Shown here in pieces: positions 18,555 to 25,475 of a DNA stretch of 25,690 bases (positions are counted from its first letter, which is position 1; the number at the start of each line of letters is the position of its first letter). Below the pieces are notes generated by a model that was not told the origin of the DNA, made no database searches, and saw only the letters and a program-made list of their open reading frames with translations. The DNA comes from an uncultured Clostridia bacterium (lineage in GTDB: Bacteria > Bacillota > Clostridia > TANB77 > CAG-508): positions 1-25,690 of the forward strand of contig CALXQF010000004.1 of assembly GCA_944390505.1 (NCBI GenBank). The letters run 5' to 3'. The position numbers were made by a program, and so were the translations under genes.

Positions 18555-18802
18555 TGGTAATTCTTTTCCATAATTGTCGAAAATTGGAAATTCCTTTACG
18601 GAAATTGTTTTTTTAGCTCAAATATTAAATTTGTATTACAATTTTTGACTTTTGTCTGAAAATTAGCTAATTTTCATTTTCGGTATACATAATTTTGTTA
18701 TTTGATATTTGTATTTTTCTTTTAGAGAGTTTAGCTTGTTTATTTTTAGAACTCTATTTTTATTTTAGAGAATTCTATTTTTAGTAACATTTTTGAATAT
18801 AA

Positions 18803-18831
18803 TTGAATATATATAATAATAAATCTATTAT
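18803..18831 (+). promoter_or_regulatory. Candidate promoter for the three-gene plus-strand operon
   Basis: TTGAAT (18803-18808) is followed by 17 bases and TATTAT (18826-18831), a plausible vegetative promoter about 70 bases before the first ATG. Local AT-richness offers other -10-like hexamers such as TATAAT at 18812-18817, whose matching -35 would be too close, so the exact choice is uncertain. Confidence 0.4.
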
Positions 18832-18901
18832 GATATTTGGGTAAACGGTTGAAAATAATTTCCAACCAGATTTATGCCTTTTGAAAGGAATGGGATGAAA
18901 T

Positions 18902-19069
18902 ATGAATATGCCTAACAATATAGACATGGCGAAATTAATGACTATGATTTCGCAAATGGATAAAAAGCAATTAGAACAAGGCTTATCTAAAATGAGTCAA
19001 ATGTTAAGTGCTGAGGATAAGGAAAAAATTATGAAAGAATTGAATAAAAATACTAATCAAACTTCATAA
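18902..19069 (+). CDS. Small protein of unknown function, 55 aa
   Basis: A short frame of 55 codons with start ATG at 18902 and stop TAA at 19067-19069. A purine-rich AAGGAATGGGATGA precedes it. A second in-frame ATG lies two codons later and would sit further from the ribosome binding site. The product is rich in Met, Lys, Gln and Glu, has no membrane segment, and is predicted to be mostly helical (repeats of KLMTMISQMDKKQLEQ type). I do not recognise a named family. Its position at the head of a same-strand group, its coding-like composition and the neighbouring 144-residue protein with a similar Met/Lys/Gln style support it being real. Confidence 0.65.
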   Translation: MNMPNNIDMAKLMTMISQMDKKQLEQGLSKMSQMLSAEDKEKIMKELNKNTNQTS

Positions 19070-19150
19070 ATTTTATCAATTTTTTTCTTAATCATTATAT
19101 TTGCATAATAATATAACTTTAATTTATACGGATGGAAAGGGTGAGTAGTA

Positions 19151-19585
19151 ATGAGTGAAGATATGTCAGAACTTTTTCAAAAAGTAAATCAAATGTTACA
19201 AAATAATGAAATACCAGATGAATTAAAAAATATGATGAATCAATTTTCTTCTAATACATCTAGTAATTCTAGTAATTCCAATACTTCAAATTCTTCTAAT
19301 ATAAATGATCAAGTATCTTCTCTCAAAGAATCTTCTGATAAAAATGATGATAGTCAAAACAATAATTTTCAATTTGATATGAATACTATGCTTAAAATGA
19401 AATCTATTATGGATGCTTTTAATCGTAATCAAAATGATCCTAGAAGCAATTTATTAAAATCTTTAAAACCATATTTAAAGCCTAGCCGAAAGGAGAAAGT
19501 AGATCAATATATTCAATTATTGAATATGGGCAAAGTATTTGAAATGATGAATCCTTTAGAAGGTGAGACGAAAAATGATGTATAA
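19151..19585 (+). CDS. Low-complexity hydrophilic protein of unknown function, 144 aa
   Basis: ATG at 19151 follows AAAGGGTGA at a suitable distance. The N-terminal 30 residues are helical (MSELFQKVNQMLQNNEIPDE). A Ser/Asn-rich linker covers about residues 34-75. A conserved-looking C-terminal half follows, including NTMLKMKSIMDAFN, DPRSNLLKSLKPYL and RKEKVDQYIQLLNMGKVFEM. No signal peptide or membrane helix is seen. The layout suggests two small helical modules joined by a flexible linker, perhaps a protein-protein adaptor, but no function can be given. It overlaps the next gene by 11 bases, indicating translational coupling. Confidence 0.8.
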   Translation: MSEDMSELFQKVNQMLQNNEIPDELKNMMNQFSSNTSSNSSNSNTSNSSNINDQVSSLKESSDKNDDSQNNNFQFDMNTMLKMKSIMDAFNRNQNDPRSNLLKSLKPYLKPSRKEKVDQYIQLLNMGKVFEMMNPLEGETKNDV

Positions 19586-20030
19586 CTATCCTTTTTTTAG
19601 TTTTCCTCACTTTAGAAAATATCCTTATTACTCGAATTATGTTAATCATTCTAGAAATGTTGCTAACTTTCCTTCTATGCAATCTCCTTCTTATTCTTCA
19701 TCAAAAGTAAGTTTAGAAAAAAAAGAGCCAACATTTTATCATCATGACCACTATTATAGTCGTCTTCAAGATGAATACAGTAGAAAAAAGTCAGAATTAG
19801 AAAATAAAAAAGAAGAAAATGGTTCTAAAAAAGCCAAAACTGGTTTTTCCTTTTTAGATCATTTTCTTCATCAAGAAGATAGAAAAGATGATGAAAAGTA
19901 TTTTGAAATATTAGGTTTGAAATTATATGATGATGATATTTTATTACTTTGCCTTATTTTCTTTTTATATAAGGAAGATGTAAAAGATCCCTATTTATTT
20001 ATTGCTTTAGTTTTATTATTGTTAAGTTAG
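19575..20030 (+). CDS. Protein of unknown function with hydrophobic C-terminus, about 151 aa
   Basis: The frame is open from a GTG at 19563, but the ATG at 19575 is preferred because AGGTGAG (19561-19567) sits just upstream as an anti-SD match. With that start the gene overlaps the preceding one by 11 bases. The N-terminal third is rich in Tyr, Pro, Ser and aromatic residues, the middle is a Lys/Glu-rich charged stretch, and the last 40 residues are hydrophobic. That last part consists of ILGLKLYDDDILLLCLIFFL, then a short polar turn KEDVKD, then a Leu-rich end, consistent with two membrane-embedded helices. I recognise no named domain. A membrane-tethered partner of the upstream soluble protein is an inference from the operon. 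Confidence 0.75.
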   Translation: MMYNYPFFSFPHFRKYPYYSNYVNHSRNVANFPSMQSPSYSSSKVSLEKKEPTFYHHDHYYSRLQDEYSRKKSELENKKEENGSKKAKTGFSFLDHFLHQEDRKDDEKYFEILGLKLYDDDILLLCLIFFLYKEDVKDPYLFIALVLLLLS

Positions 20031-20048
20031 CTTTTGTTAGTTTGCTGA

Positions 20049-20151
20049 TTGTCAGTTGAGGGACGTATCTTTGACTGACATTTTATCATTTTAAGATGTG
20101 TCCCCACAACTGACATTTTGTCAGTTTTAAGATACGTCCCTCAACTGACAA
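20049..20151. repeat. Inverted-repeat element with 23-bp arms, REP/RAYT-like
   Basis: Positions 20049-20071 and 20129-20151 are perfect reverse complements, each containing the GAGGGACGTATC core or its complement. A third, diverged copy of the same unit (AAGATGTGTCCCCACAACTG and on) lies at 20093-20115 in the orientation of the right arm. A small CTGACA/TGTCAG hairpin occupies 20110-20124. The element fills the 129-base space between convergent genes, ending 8 bases before the minC stop codon. Its unit resembles the short GGGAC-type palindromic repeats spread by REP-associated Y1 transposases; that link is inference. It may also act as a terminator for both operons. Confidence 0.75.
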
Positions 20152-20159
20152 AATTGACA

Positions 20160-20777
20160 TTATTCTAAAACGATTTCTCCTTCTTCGTTAACATAAGCAT
20201 ATGTTTTTATCATATCTTCTTCTATTTCTGATTTTTCTATTTCTTTTATCAAATTAGCAATACGTATTTGTGGTGCTTCAATAGCTGCTGTTGCAATAAT
20301 TGCTTCTTTATTTCCTTTTGCACCTGCATGTGCCATTCCTCTTAAAATACCAAGGACTACAATGTTTTCACTAGCTAATACTTCTGCTCCTGCATTAACA
20401 TCTCCTAATATTACTAAGCTTCCTTCATATTCAATTTTTTGTCCTGAACGTAAAGAACCTCTATGAAATTTTGTTTCTGATGTTGCGATTTCTTTACTAA
20501 AGGTTTTCTTTATTCCATGCAGCCCTAATATTTTTGGACTATCGAATTCTACTTCCACAGGAATTTCTTTTTTGATAAGTTCTTGTATTTGTTCCATTTC
20601 TTTATTTTTTAATACTTTTCCTGTTACCAATATTGGTGTTGTATCTTCTTGATATAATTTTTTTAATTCTGGTATTCTTTTTTTGAGTTCTATTATAATT
20701 TGTCTTAATTCAGCTTCTTCTTCTATTTTTAAAACAACATTTTCTTTTTTGGTTTGAATACTAATATGATTTTTCAT
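20160..20777 (-). CDS. minC: Septum site-determining protein MinC
   Basis: The product is a 205-residue inhibitor of FtsZ ring assembly, which acts at the membrane when recruited by the ATPase MinD. ATG at 20775-20777 follows AAGGAG. The N-terminal domain (about 1-100) has the expected alpha/beta pattern. The C-terminal domain from about residue 108 shows the MinC glycine-rich beta-helix, with RGSLRSGQKIEYEGSLVILG, GDVNAGAEVLASENIVVLG and RGMAHAGAKGN, ending in a charged tail. Length is usual for the family. It lies 14 bases after mrdA and is the last gene of the mre cluster. The usual next genes minD and minE are not here; the strand switches after a repeat element instead. Confidence 0.93.
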   Translation of the reverse strand: MKNHISIQTKKENVVLKIEEEAELRQIIIELKKRIPELKKLYQEDTTPILVTGKVLKNKEMEQIQELIKKEIPVEVEFDSPKILGLHGIKKTFSKEIATSETKFHRGSLRSGQKIEYEGSLVILGDVNAGAEVLASENIVVLGILRGMAHAGAKGNKEAIIATAAIEAPQIRIANLIKEIEKSEIEEDMIKTYAYVNEEGEIVLE

Positions 20778-20791
20778 AACTTACTCCTTTT

Positions 20792-22891
20792 TTATCTTGT
20801 ACTTTGTGTGCTTGGAATAGCTGTTATATCTTCTGTTACTGTTTTGGCACTCATTCCAAAGTATTTTTCCATAATCTCTTTGGCAGTTGGTGCTACATTT
20901 CCACCAGATCCTGCATTTTCAATTAATACTACTACTGCAATTTCTGGATCATCATATGGAGCAAACCCTGCAAACCAGCCATTTACTTTTCCTTCCATAC
21001 CAGTTTCTGCAGAACCTGTTTTTCCTCCTATATCCATTTCAAAGTCTGAGAAAATATAGTAGGCTGTACCCCCTGATTCACTGGTAACCCCCTTCATTCC
21101 TTTTAAGATAGCATTAATTGTTTCCTCTTTTAAGTTTAAATCTTCTACTTCAGAGCTTTCATCGATTCCCAACTTTTCGTTTACTTTTTGCTCAATTTCC
21201 TCTTTTGGAACCTCATTTCCTTCTACATCTGTTATAGATTTAATTAACGTAACATCTATTTTCTTTCCTCCATTGGCTATCATACTAATATATCTAGCCA
21301 TTTGAATAGGTGTATAATTATTATAGCTTTGTCCTATTACTGCTGATAATGTATCACCAAATTGCCATTCTTGTCCTGTTGTTTGTTTACAAGCCTCTTT
21401 TAAATCTACAGTACCATTCGACTCTCCAGATAATTCAATTCCTGTTTTACTTCCTAATCCATATGCTTTTGCATATTGAATAACTGGGTCAATTCCCATT
21501 AGATATCCTAATTCATAAAAGAAATAATTACATGATTTTTTAATAGCATCTGTGATATTCAAGTATCCATGCCCATAATGATATTGTGAATAATACCAAC
21601 AACTTGGGTGGTAGCCTCTAGGATAGACTCCTGTATCATTAATTCTAGTTTGTGTAGTAATTGTTCCTGTTTCTAATGCTGCTGTTGCTACTACCATTTT
21701 AAAGGTAGAACCTGGTGCATATTCTGCTGAAATCGCTCTATTATATAAACTTTTTCCTTCATTATATTCAGCTAGCTTTGCCTCACTAATCCCATTAATA
21801 AATAATTCTGGTTCATAGTCTGGGTAACTTGCTAATGCTAAAATTTCGCCTGTTTTTACATTCATCACAATAGCTGCTCCTGCATCTGCACTATTTCTTT
21901 CTCCATATTCTCCATTGGCAATTTTTTCTATATTATCTTTCAAAATTTCTTCTGTTGCTTTTTGCAAATTAGCATCAATGGTTAAAGCAACATTATGCCC
22001 ACCAATTGCTTCTTGTGAAATATATTCTTCTGTAATAGTTCCATCCACTGCCATATCTATTTGCCTTACACCATCTTGTCCTTTTAAATATTCTTCTAAT
22101 GTGTATTGTATACCTGTTTTTCCAATGATATCATTCATCTCATAATTATCTTTATTTGCTTCATATTCTTCTGATGAAATAGCTCCTACATATCCTAAAA
22201 TATGTGATGCTAAACTACCATAGGGATATGTGACAATTGGAGATGTCACAACTGCTGCACCTGGAAAGCTATTACTTTGTTCTTTAATTTGGTTAGCACT
22301 TAATGAACTAATATCTTTTGAAATGGTAACAGGTTTAATATTACTAAATCCATTTTGTTCTATTTCATAATATACTACCATTATTTTTCTAGCTTTTTCT
22401 GGATCTTTTTCTGTAATTTCATATTCCTGTTTTAATTGCTCAAAAGCTTGCTCTGCTGTTGCATTTTCATCAATTTCGTTTTGTACTTTCCATTGTTTTT
22501 GTGCTTCCTCATCTGTCATTGTGAATTGATATGGGTTTACCCTAATTGGTAAATTGTCTATGTAATCATCTTCATTTTTTTCTAATAATTCTATTAAATT
22601 TAATATGGTTTGCTGAAATACATCATTTTCTAATTTTGTTTTGTATAATTCTAAAGCATAACCCATTTTAGTGGTTACTAATAAATTTCCCGTAGCATCT
22701 GTAATATTTCCTCTTGCAGCTTTTAAAGTAGATTCTCTTGTTAACCTAGTATTGGATGTTTCTCTATATTCTTCTCCATGTACAATTTGAAGATTAAAAA
22801 GTTGAATTAACAATATAATACCAACAATATAAATAATTACGTTAACTACATTATATCTTACTTTTTCATTTCGATTATTTGTATTGTTCAA
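20792..22891 (-). CDS. mrdA: Penicillin-binding protein 2, class B transpeptidase for cell elongation
   Basis: A 699-residue D,D-transpeptidase that cross-links peptidoglycan in the lateral wall as part of the MreBCD-RodA elongation complex. A single N-terminal membrane helix lies at about residues 15-36. It is followed by a pedestal domain with RGNITDATGNLL and a C-terminal transpeptidase domain carrying all three active-site motifs: STFK with Ser395, SCN with Ser453, and KTGSAE with Lys624. The start is TTG at 22889-22891, chosen because AGGAGG lies eight bases upstream and no ATG is available. The last 15 residues are a polar tail. It sits in the standard mre order, but 175 bases from mreD because of an inserted inverted-repeat element. 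The gene is also called pbp2 or pbpA. Confidence 0.93.
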   Translation of the reverse strand: MNNTNNRNEKVRYNVVNVIIYIVGIILLIQLFNLQIVHGEEYRETSNTRLTRESTLKAARGNITDATGNLLVTTKMGYALELYKTKLENDVFQQTILNLIELLEKNEDDYIDNLPIRVNPYQFTMTDEEAQKQWKVQNEIDENATAEQAFEQLKQEYEITEKDPEKARKIMVVYYEIEQNGFSNIKPVTISKDISSLSANQIKEQSNSFPGAAVVTSPIVTYPYGSLASHILGYVGAISSEEYEANKDNYEMNDIIGKTGIQYTLEEYLKGQDGVRQIDMAVDGTITEEYISQEAIGGHNVALTIDANLQKATEEILKDNIEKIANGEYGERNSADAGAAIVMNVKTGEILALASYPDYEPELFINGISEAKLAEYNEGKSLYNRAISAEYAPGSTFKMVVATAALETGTITTQTRINDTGVYPRGYHPSCWYYSQYHYGHGYLNITDAIKKSCNYFFYELGYLMGIDPVIQYAKAYGLGSKTGIELSGESNGTVDLKEACKQTTGQEWQFGDTLSAVIGQSYNNYTPIQMARYISMIANGGKKIDVTLIKSITDVEGNEVPKEEIEQKVNEKLGIDESSEVEDLNLKEETINAILKGMKGVTSESGGTAYYIFSDFEMDIGGKTGSAETGMEGKVNGWFAGFAPYDDPEIAVVVLIENAGSGGNVAPTAKEIMEKYFGMSAKTVTEDITAIPSTQSTR

Positions 22892-22929
22892 ATTTTAACC
22901 TCCTTTTTTACAATTTTCAATTAAGTTCC

Positions 22930-23060
22930 TGTAAATATTATATATATTTTTATTGGAGTCTCAAGGTGGGGACCGACAAGTTACAAACTGTTAAACGAAG
23001 TTTTTAGAGTTTGTTCGCAGTTTGGAGACGTAAATAGAAATACATATATAATATTTACGG
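22930..23060. repeat. 131-base nested inverted-repeat (MITE-like) element between mreD and mrdA
   Basis: GTAAATATTATATAT at 22931-22945 pairs perfectly with 23044-23058. Similarity between the ends continues imperfectly for about 35 bases. Inside it, GTCTC (22958-22962) pairs with GAGAC (23025-23029) and AAACTG (22985-22990) pairs with CAGTTT (23018-23023). The whole unit can therefore fold into one long interrupted hairpin. Its interior (GTGGGGACCGACAAG...) is richer in G and C than its surroundings. It carries no coding frame. A small non-autonomous mobile element is the simplest reading; an RNA structure tuning mrdA expression is possible. No clear target duplication is seen. Confidence 0.7.
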
Positions 23061-23066
23061 TGTGTA

Positions 23067-23600
23067 TTAAAAATACCTTGTTAATATAGTTTTATTTTTA
23101 AATAAGTTTTCTGCCCCATATCCTGCTTTTTGGATAAGTGGATATAAAATAATGGTAATAATAACATTGAATATGATTTCTATTAACAATATCTTTATAA
23201 ATGGTAGAATTTCTATAATTCCTCCCCATTTTATAATTTGAAAAGCATAAATTCCAATTTCATAAACAGCTGTACTTGTTGCTACAATTAACATAATGGT
23301 AATTCTGCTGTCTTTTGAAAAAGTTTTATCCAAATATTCACCGACTAGCCCTATTAATCCTAACATAATTCCTGAAATTCCAATGGATTTTCCTACTAAT
23401 AAATCTAGATAAATACCAAAAAGAAGTCCAAAAACAAAACCCAGTTTTTTTCCGATAAATAAACCTATAGTTAATATAAAGATAACAAATAAGTTAGGCA
23501 TAATGCCTGCTATTGTGAACCACGTAAAAAAATTGGATTGCAAAAAATAAATGATAAAAAATATGATAATAATGCCTATAATCGTCAAAAATTTTTTCAC
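23067..23600 (-). CDS. mreD: Rod shape-determining membrane protein MreD
   Basis: A 177-residue, highly hydrophobic protein with about five to six membrane helices, matching MreD in size and topology. It belongs to the elongation complex with MreC, PBP2 and RodA. The start is GTG at 23598-23600, supported by GGAGGTG upstream at good distance and the expected MKKFL beginning. A conserved-looking segment, GFVFGLLFGIYLDLLVG, lies near residues 53-69. It follows mreC by 15 bases. Sequence alone would be weak evidence because MreD diverges quickly, but placement between mreC and mrdA is decisive. Confidence 0.92.
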   Translation of the reverse strand: MKKFLTIIGIIIIFFIIYFLQSNFFTWFTIAGIMPNLFVIFILTIGLFIGKKLGFVFGLLFGIYLDLLVGKSIGISGIMLGLIGLVGEYLDKTFSKDSRITIMLIVATSTAVYEIGIYAFQIIKWGGIIEILPFIKILLIEIIFNVIITIILYPLIQKAGYGAENLFKNKTILTRYF

Positions 23601-23615
23601 TGCCCCACCTCCGTT

Positions 23616-24443
23616 TTATTCTACTGGTTCATTTAATATTACCAATACTGTTTCTAGTTTTTCAAAGTCTACTGCTGTTTCTATGTAAGCATATCGATCT
23701 GTAATATTTTTGGTATCCACAATTTGTTTAATTGTTCCTATATGAATTCCTTTTGGATAAATTCCTCCTAAGCCTGATGTTTCTACACTATCATTTTCGA
23801 CTAGAGTAGCATTTGTTGGAATATAGGTTGCTTTTAAGGTTGAATTATCTTCTAATGTTCCATTGACAATAATAGTCTCTCTAGAACTATTTAAAACACT
23901 ACTAACAGAAGTAGATGTATCAATAATCGTTTGTATTTTAGCCGTATTTTCTGTGGTGGATAAAACAAAACCTACTAACCCTTGGTCCTCAATTACTGTC
24001 ATATTAGGTTTAATACCGTCTTTTTCCCCTGCATTGATGACAATTGTTTTTGTAAAATTATTAATATCTCTGTTAATAATATAAGCTGGTATTGTTTCAT
24101 ATTCTGGATATTTATCTTTTAGGTTTACATATTCTTTTAATGTTTCATTTTCCGATTTGATGATTTCTAATTCTCTTAAAGATTGTTCTAATTCACTATT
24201 TTTTTGCTTTAAGTCCTCGTTTTCTGCTCTTAGTTGATCAATATCTGTAAAAAAACTATCATTTCCTTCTATTTTATTTTTTAAATAGGTAATACCATTT
24301 TGAATTGGCATTACGATACTATTAAAAATGTTTTCTATATAAGAAATTTCTTGAATATTGGTATTTGATAAAATCACTACTAAAATTAATATGATAATTG
24401 TAATGATAATTCCAATGACACCTGTTTTTTTATTTTTGTACAT
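23616..24443 (-). CDS. mreC: Rod shape-determining protein MreC
   Basis: A 275-residue bitopic protein that links the MreB filament to extracytoplasmic wall enzymes. It has an N-terminal membrane helix at about residues 8-27, a coiled coil at about 62-108 with heptad-like Leu/Glu spacing, and a C-terminal beta-rich domain. That domain includes INAGEKDGIKPNMTVI, GLVGFV and GLGGIYPKGIHIG, typical of MreC. The frame is open further upstream (to 24527), but the start is placed at the ATG at 24441-24443. That ATG shares one base with the mreB stop codon (TAATG) and is preceded by AAGGAGAAG inside mreB. Translation is therefore likely coupled to mreB. Confidence 0.93.
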   Translation of the reverse strand: MYKNKKTGVIGIIITIIILILVVILSNTNIQEISYIENIFNSIVMPIQNGITYLKNKIEGNDSFFTDIDQLRAENEDLKQKNSELEQSLRELEIIKSENETLKEYVNLKDKYPEYETIPAYIINRDINNFTKTIVINAGEKDGIKPNMTVIEDQGLVGFVLSTTENTAKIQTIIDTSTSVSSVLNSSRETIIVNGTLEDNSTLKATYIPTNATLVENDSVETSGLGGIYPKGIHIGTIKQIVDTKNITDRYAYIETAVDFEKLETVLVILNEPVE

Positions 24444-25474
24444 TATCTTCTCCTTCTTGAATTTGTTAAAACTGCTCTTAATTTTTCTAAATCTTCTAAT
24501 GTTTTTTCTGCACCTTTTGCTACACATTCTAGTGGATTTTCTGCAATATAAACTGGCATTTCTGTTTTTTCTGCTAATAACTTATCTAAATTATGAATTA
24601 ACGCACCTCCACCAGCTAATACAATTCCTCTTTCCATAATATCTGATGCTAATTCTGGAGGTGTTTTTTCTAGAGTTTGTTTTACGACATCTACAATTTT
24701 ATCAATTGATTCTTGCATTGCTTCTTGTACTTGTGATGAAGTAATAACTAAAGTTTCTGGAAGTCCTGTTACTAAGTCCCTTCCTCTAATTTGCATACTT
24801 TCTTCTGCCATGAGTGGTTTGGCACATCCTATTGCAATTTTTACTTGTTCTGCTGTTGTTTCTCCAATTGCTAAATTCATTTCTCTTTTTACATAATTGA
24901 TAATATCTTGATTTAGTTCATCTCCTGCAATTCGTAAGGAATTACTAATAACAATTCCTCCTAGTGAAATAACAGCAACTTCTGTTGTTCCACCTCCAAT
25001 GTCTACAATAATGTTTCCACTTGGTTCTGAAACATCTAAATTTGCTCCAATTGCCGCTGCCATTGGTTCTTCTATTAAATATACTTCTTTTGCACCTGCT
25101 TGTAGAACAGATTCTTCTACCGCTCTTTCTTCTACTTCTGTAATACCTGATGGAACACCTACTACTACTCTTGGTCTTGCTACATTATATCTTCTACATA
25201 CTCTTTGTAACATATTTTTTAACATTAATTGTGTAGCTGTAAAATCTGCAATGACCCCATCTTGCATTGGTCTAATTGCAATAATACTACTTGGAGTTCT
25301 GCCAAGCATTTCTTTTGCTTCATTGCCTGTAGCTAATATAGTAGAGGTTGCCTTATCTATAGCTACCACAGATGGCTCATTTAATACAATCCCCTTTCCT
25401 TTTAATGTAACAATAATATTGGCTGTTCCTAAATCTACTCCTATGTCTTTTGAACTCCAATGAAATAAACTCAT
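24443..25474 (-). CDS. mreB: Rod shape-determining actin homologue MreB
   Basis: A 343-residue bacterial actin forming membrane-associated filaments that direct lateral wall synthesis. Nucleotide-binding motifs are intact: DLGTAN near residues 14-19 (phosphate 1), DIGGGTTEVAVISLGG near 157-172 (phosphate 2), and GIVLAGGGALI near 281-291 (adenosine). KEVYLIEEPMAAAIGA lies in between. Length is normal. The N-terminal MSLFHWSSKDIG carries a short hydrophobic stretch as in other Gram-positive MreB proteins. The ATG at 25472-25474 follows GAAGGAAG within the end of radC, one base after the radC stop codon. The C-terminal RRRR ends in the stop codon overlapping the mreC start. Confidence 0.97.
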   Translation of the reverse strand: MSLFHWSSKDIGVDLGTANIIVTLKGKGIVLNEPSVVAIDKATSTILATGNEAKEMLGRTPSSIIAIRPMQDGVIADFTATQLMLKNMLQRVCRRYNVARPRVVVGVPSGITEVEERAVEESVLQAGAKEVYLIEEPMAAAIGANLDVSEPSGNIIVDIGGGTTEVAVISLGGIVISNSLRIAGDELNQDIINYVKREMNLAIGETTAEQVKIAIGCAKPLMAEESMQIRGRDLVTGLPETLVITSSQVQEAMQESIDKIVDVVKQTLEKTPPELASDIMERGIVLAGGGALIHNLDKLLAEKTEMPVYIAENPLECVAKGAEKTLEDLEKLRAVLTNSRRRR

Positions 25475-25475
25475 A

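Larger units (their letters stand above)
18489..18901. other. 413-base divergent intergenic region
   Basis: This AT-rich stretch separates the minus-strand surface-protein module from the plus-strand small-gene operon. It holds the candidate promoters of both. Two short palindromes, TAGAACTCTA (18747-18756) and TAGAGAATTCTA (18766-18777), have centres 20 bases apart, about two helical turns, upstream of the plus-strand promoter. A small hairpin in the presumed leader pairs GGTTG (18847-18851) with CAACC (18863-18867). No coding frame of note is visible. Confidence 0.6.

Noticed and set aside
19101..19129. Second promoter (TTGCAT-N17-TTATAC) directly before the 144-residue gene
   Set aside because: The implied transcription start would fall in or beside the ribosome binding site, and both boxes are weak in a very AT-rich stretch.
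19563..19574. GTG start for the third plus-strand gene
   Set aside because: The GTG is part of the AGGTGAG ribosome binding site of the ATG at 19575, which is better spaced.
19482..19682. 66-codon minus-strand frame across the 144- and 151-residue genes
   Set aside because: It overlaps two coupled plus-strand genes that both have good ribosome binding sites, and has no independent support.
20049..20151. CRISPR array from the three similar units
   Set aside because: Units occur in both orientations, are unequally spaced, and there are no regular spacers or cas genes.
24444..24527. Upstream extension of mreC (28 extra codons)
   Set aside because: The extension lies wholly within mreB, is very basic, and lacks a start signal. 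The ATG overlapping the mreB stop has a clear AAGGAG site and gives the normal MreC N-terminus.
24999..25463. 154-codon plus-strand open frame opposite mreB
   Set aside because: It is antisense to strongly conserved MreB motifs, has no suitable ribosome binding site, and its translation looks like a low-complexity Ser/Thr/Ile shadow.
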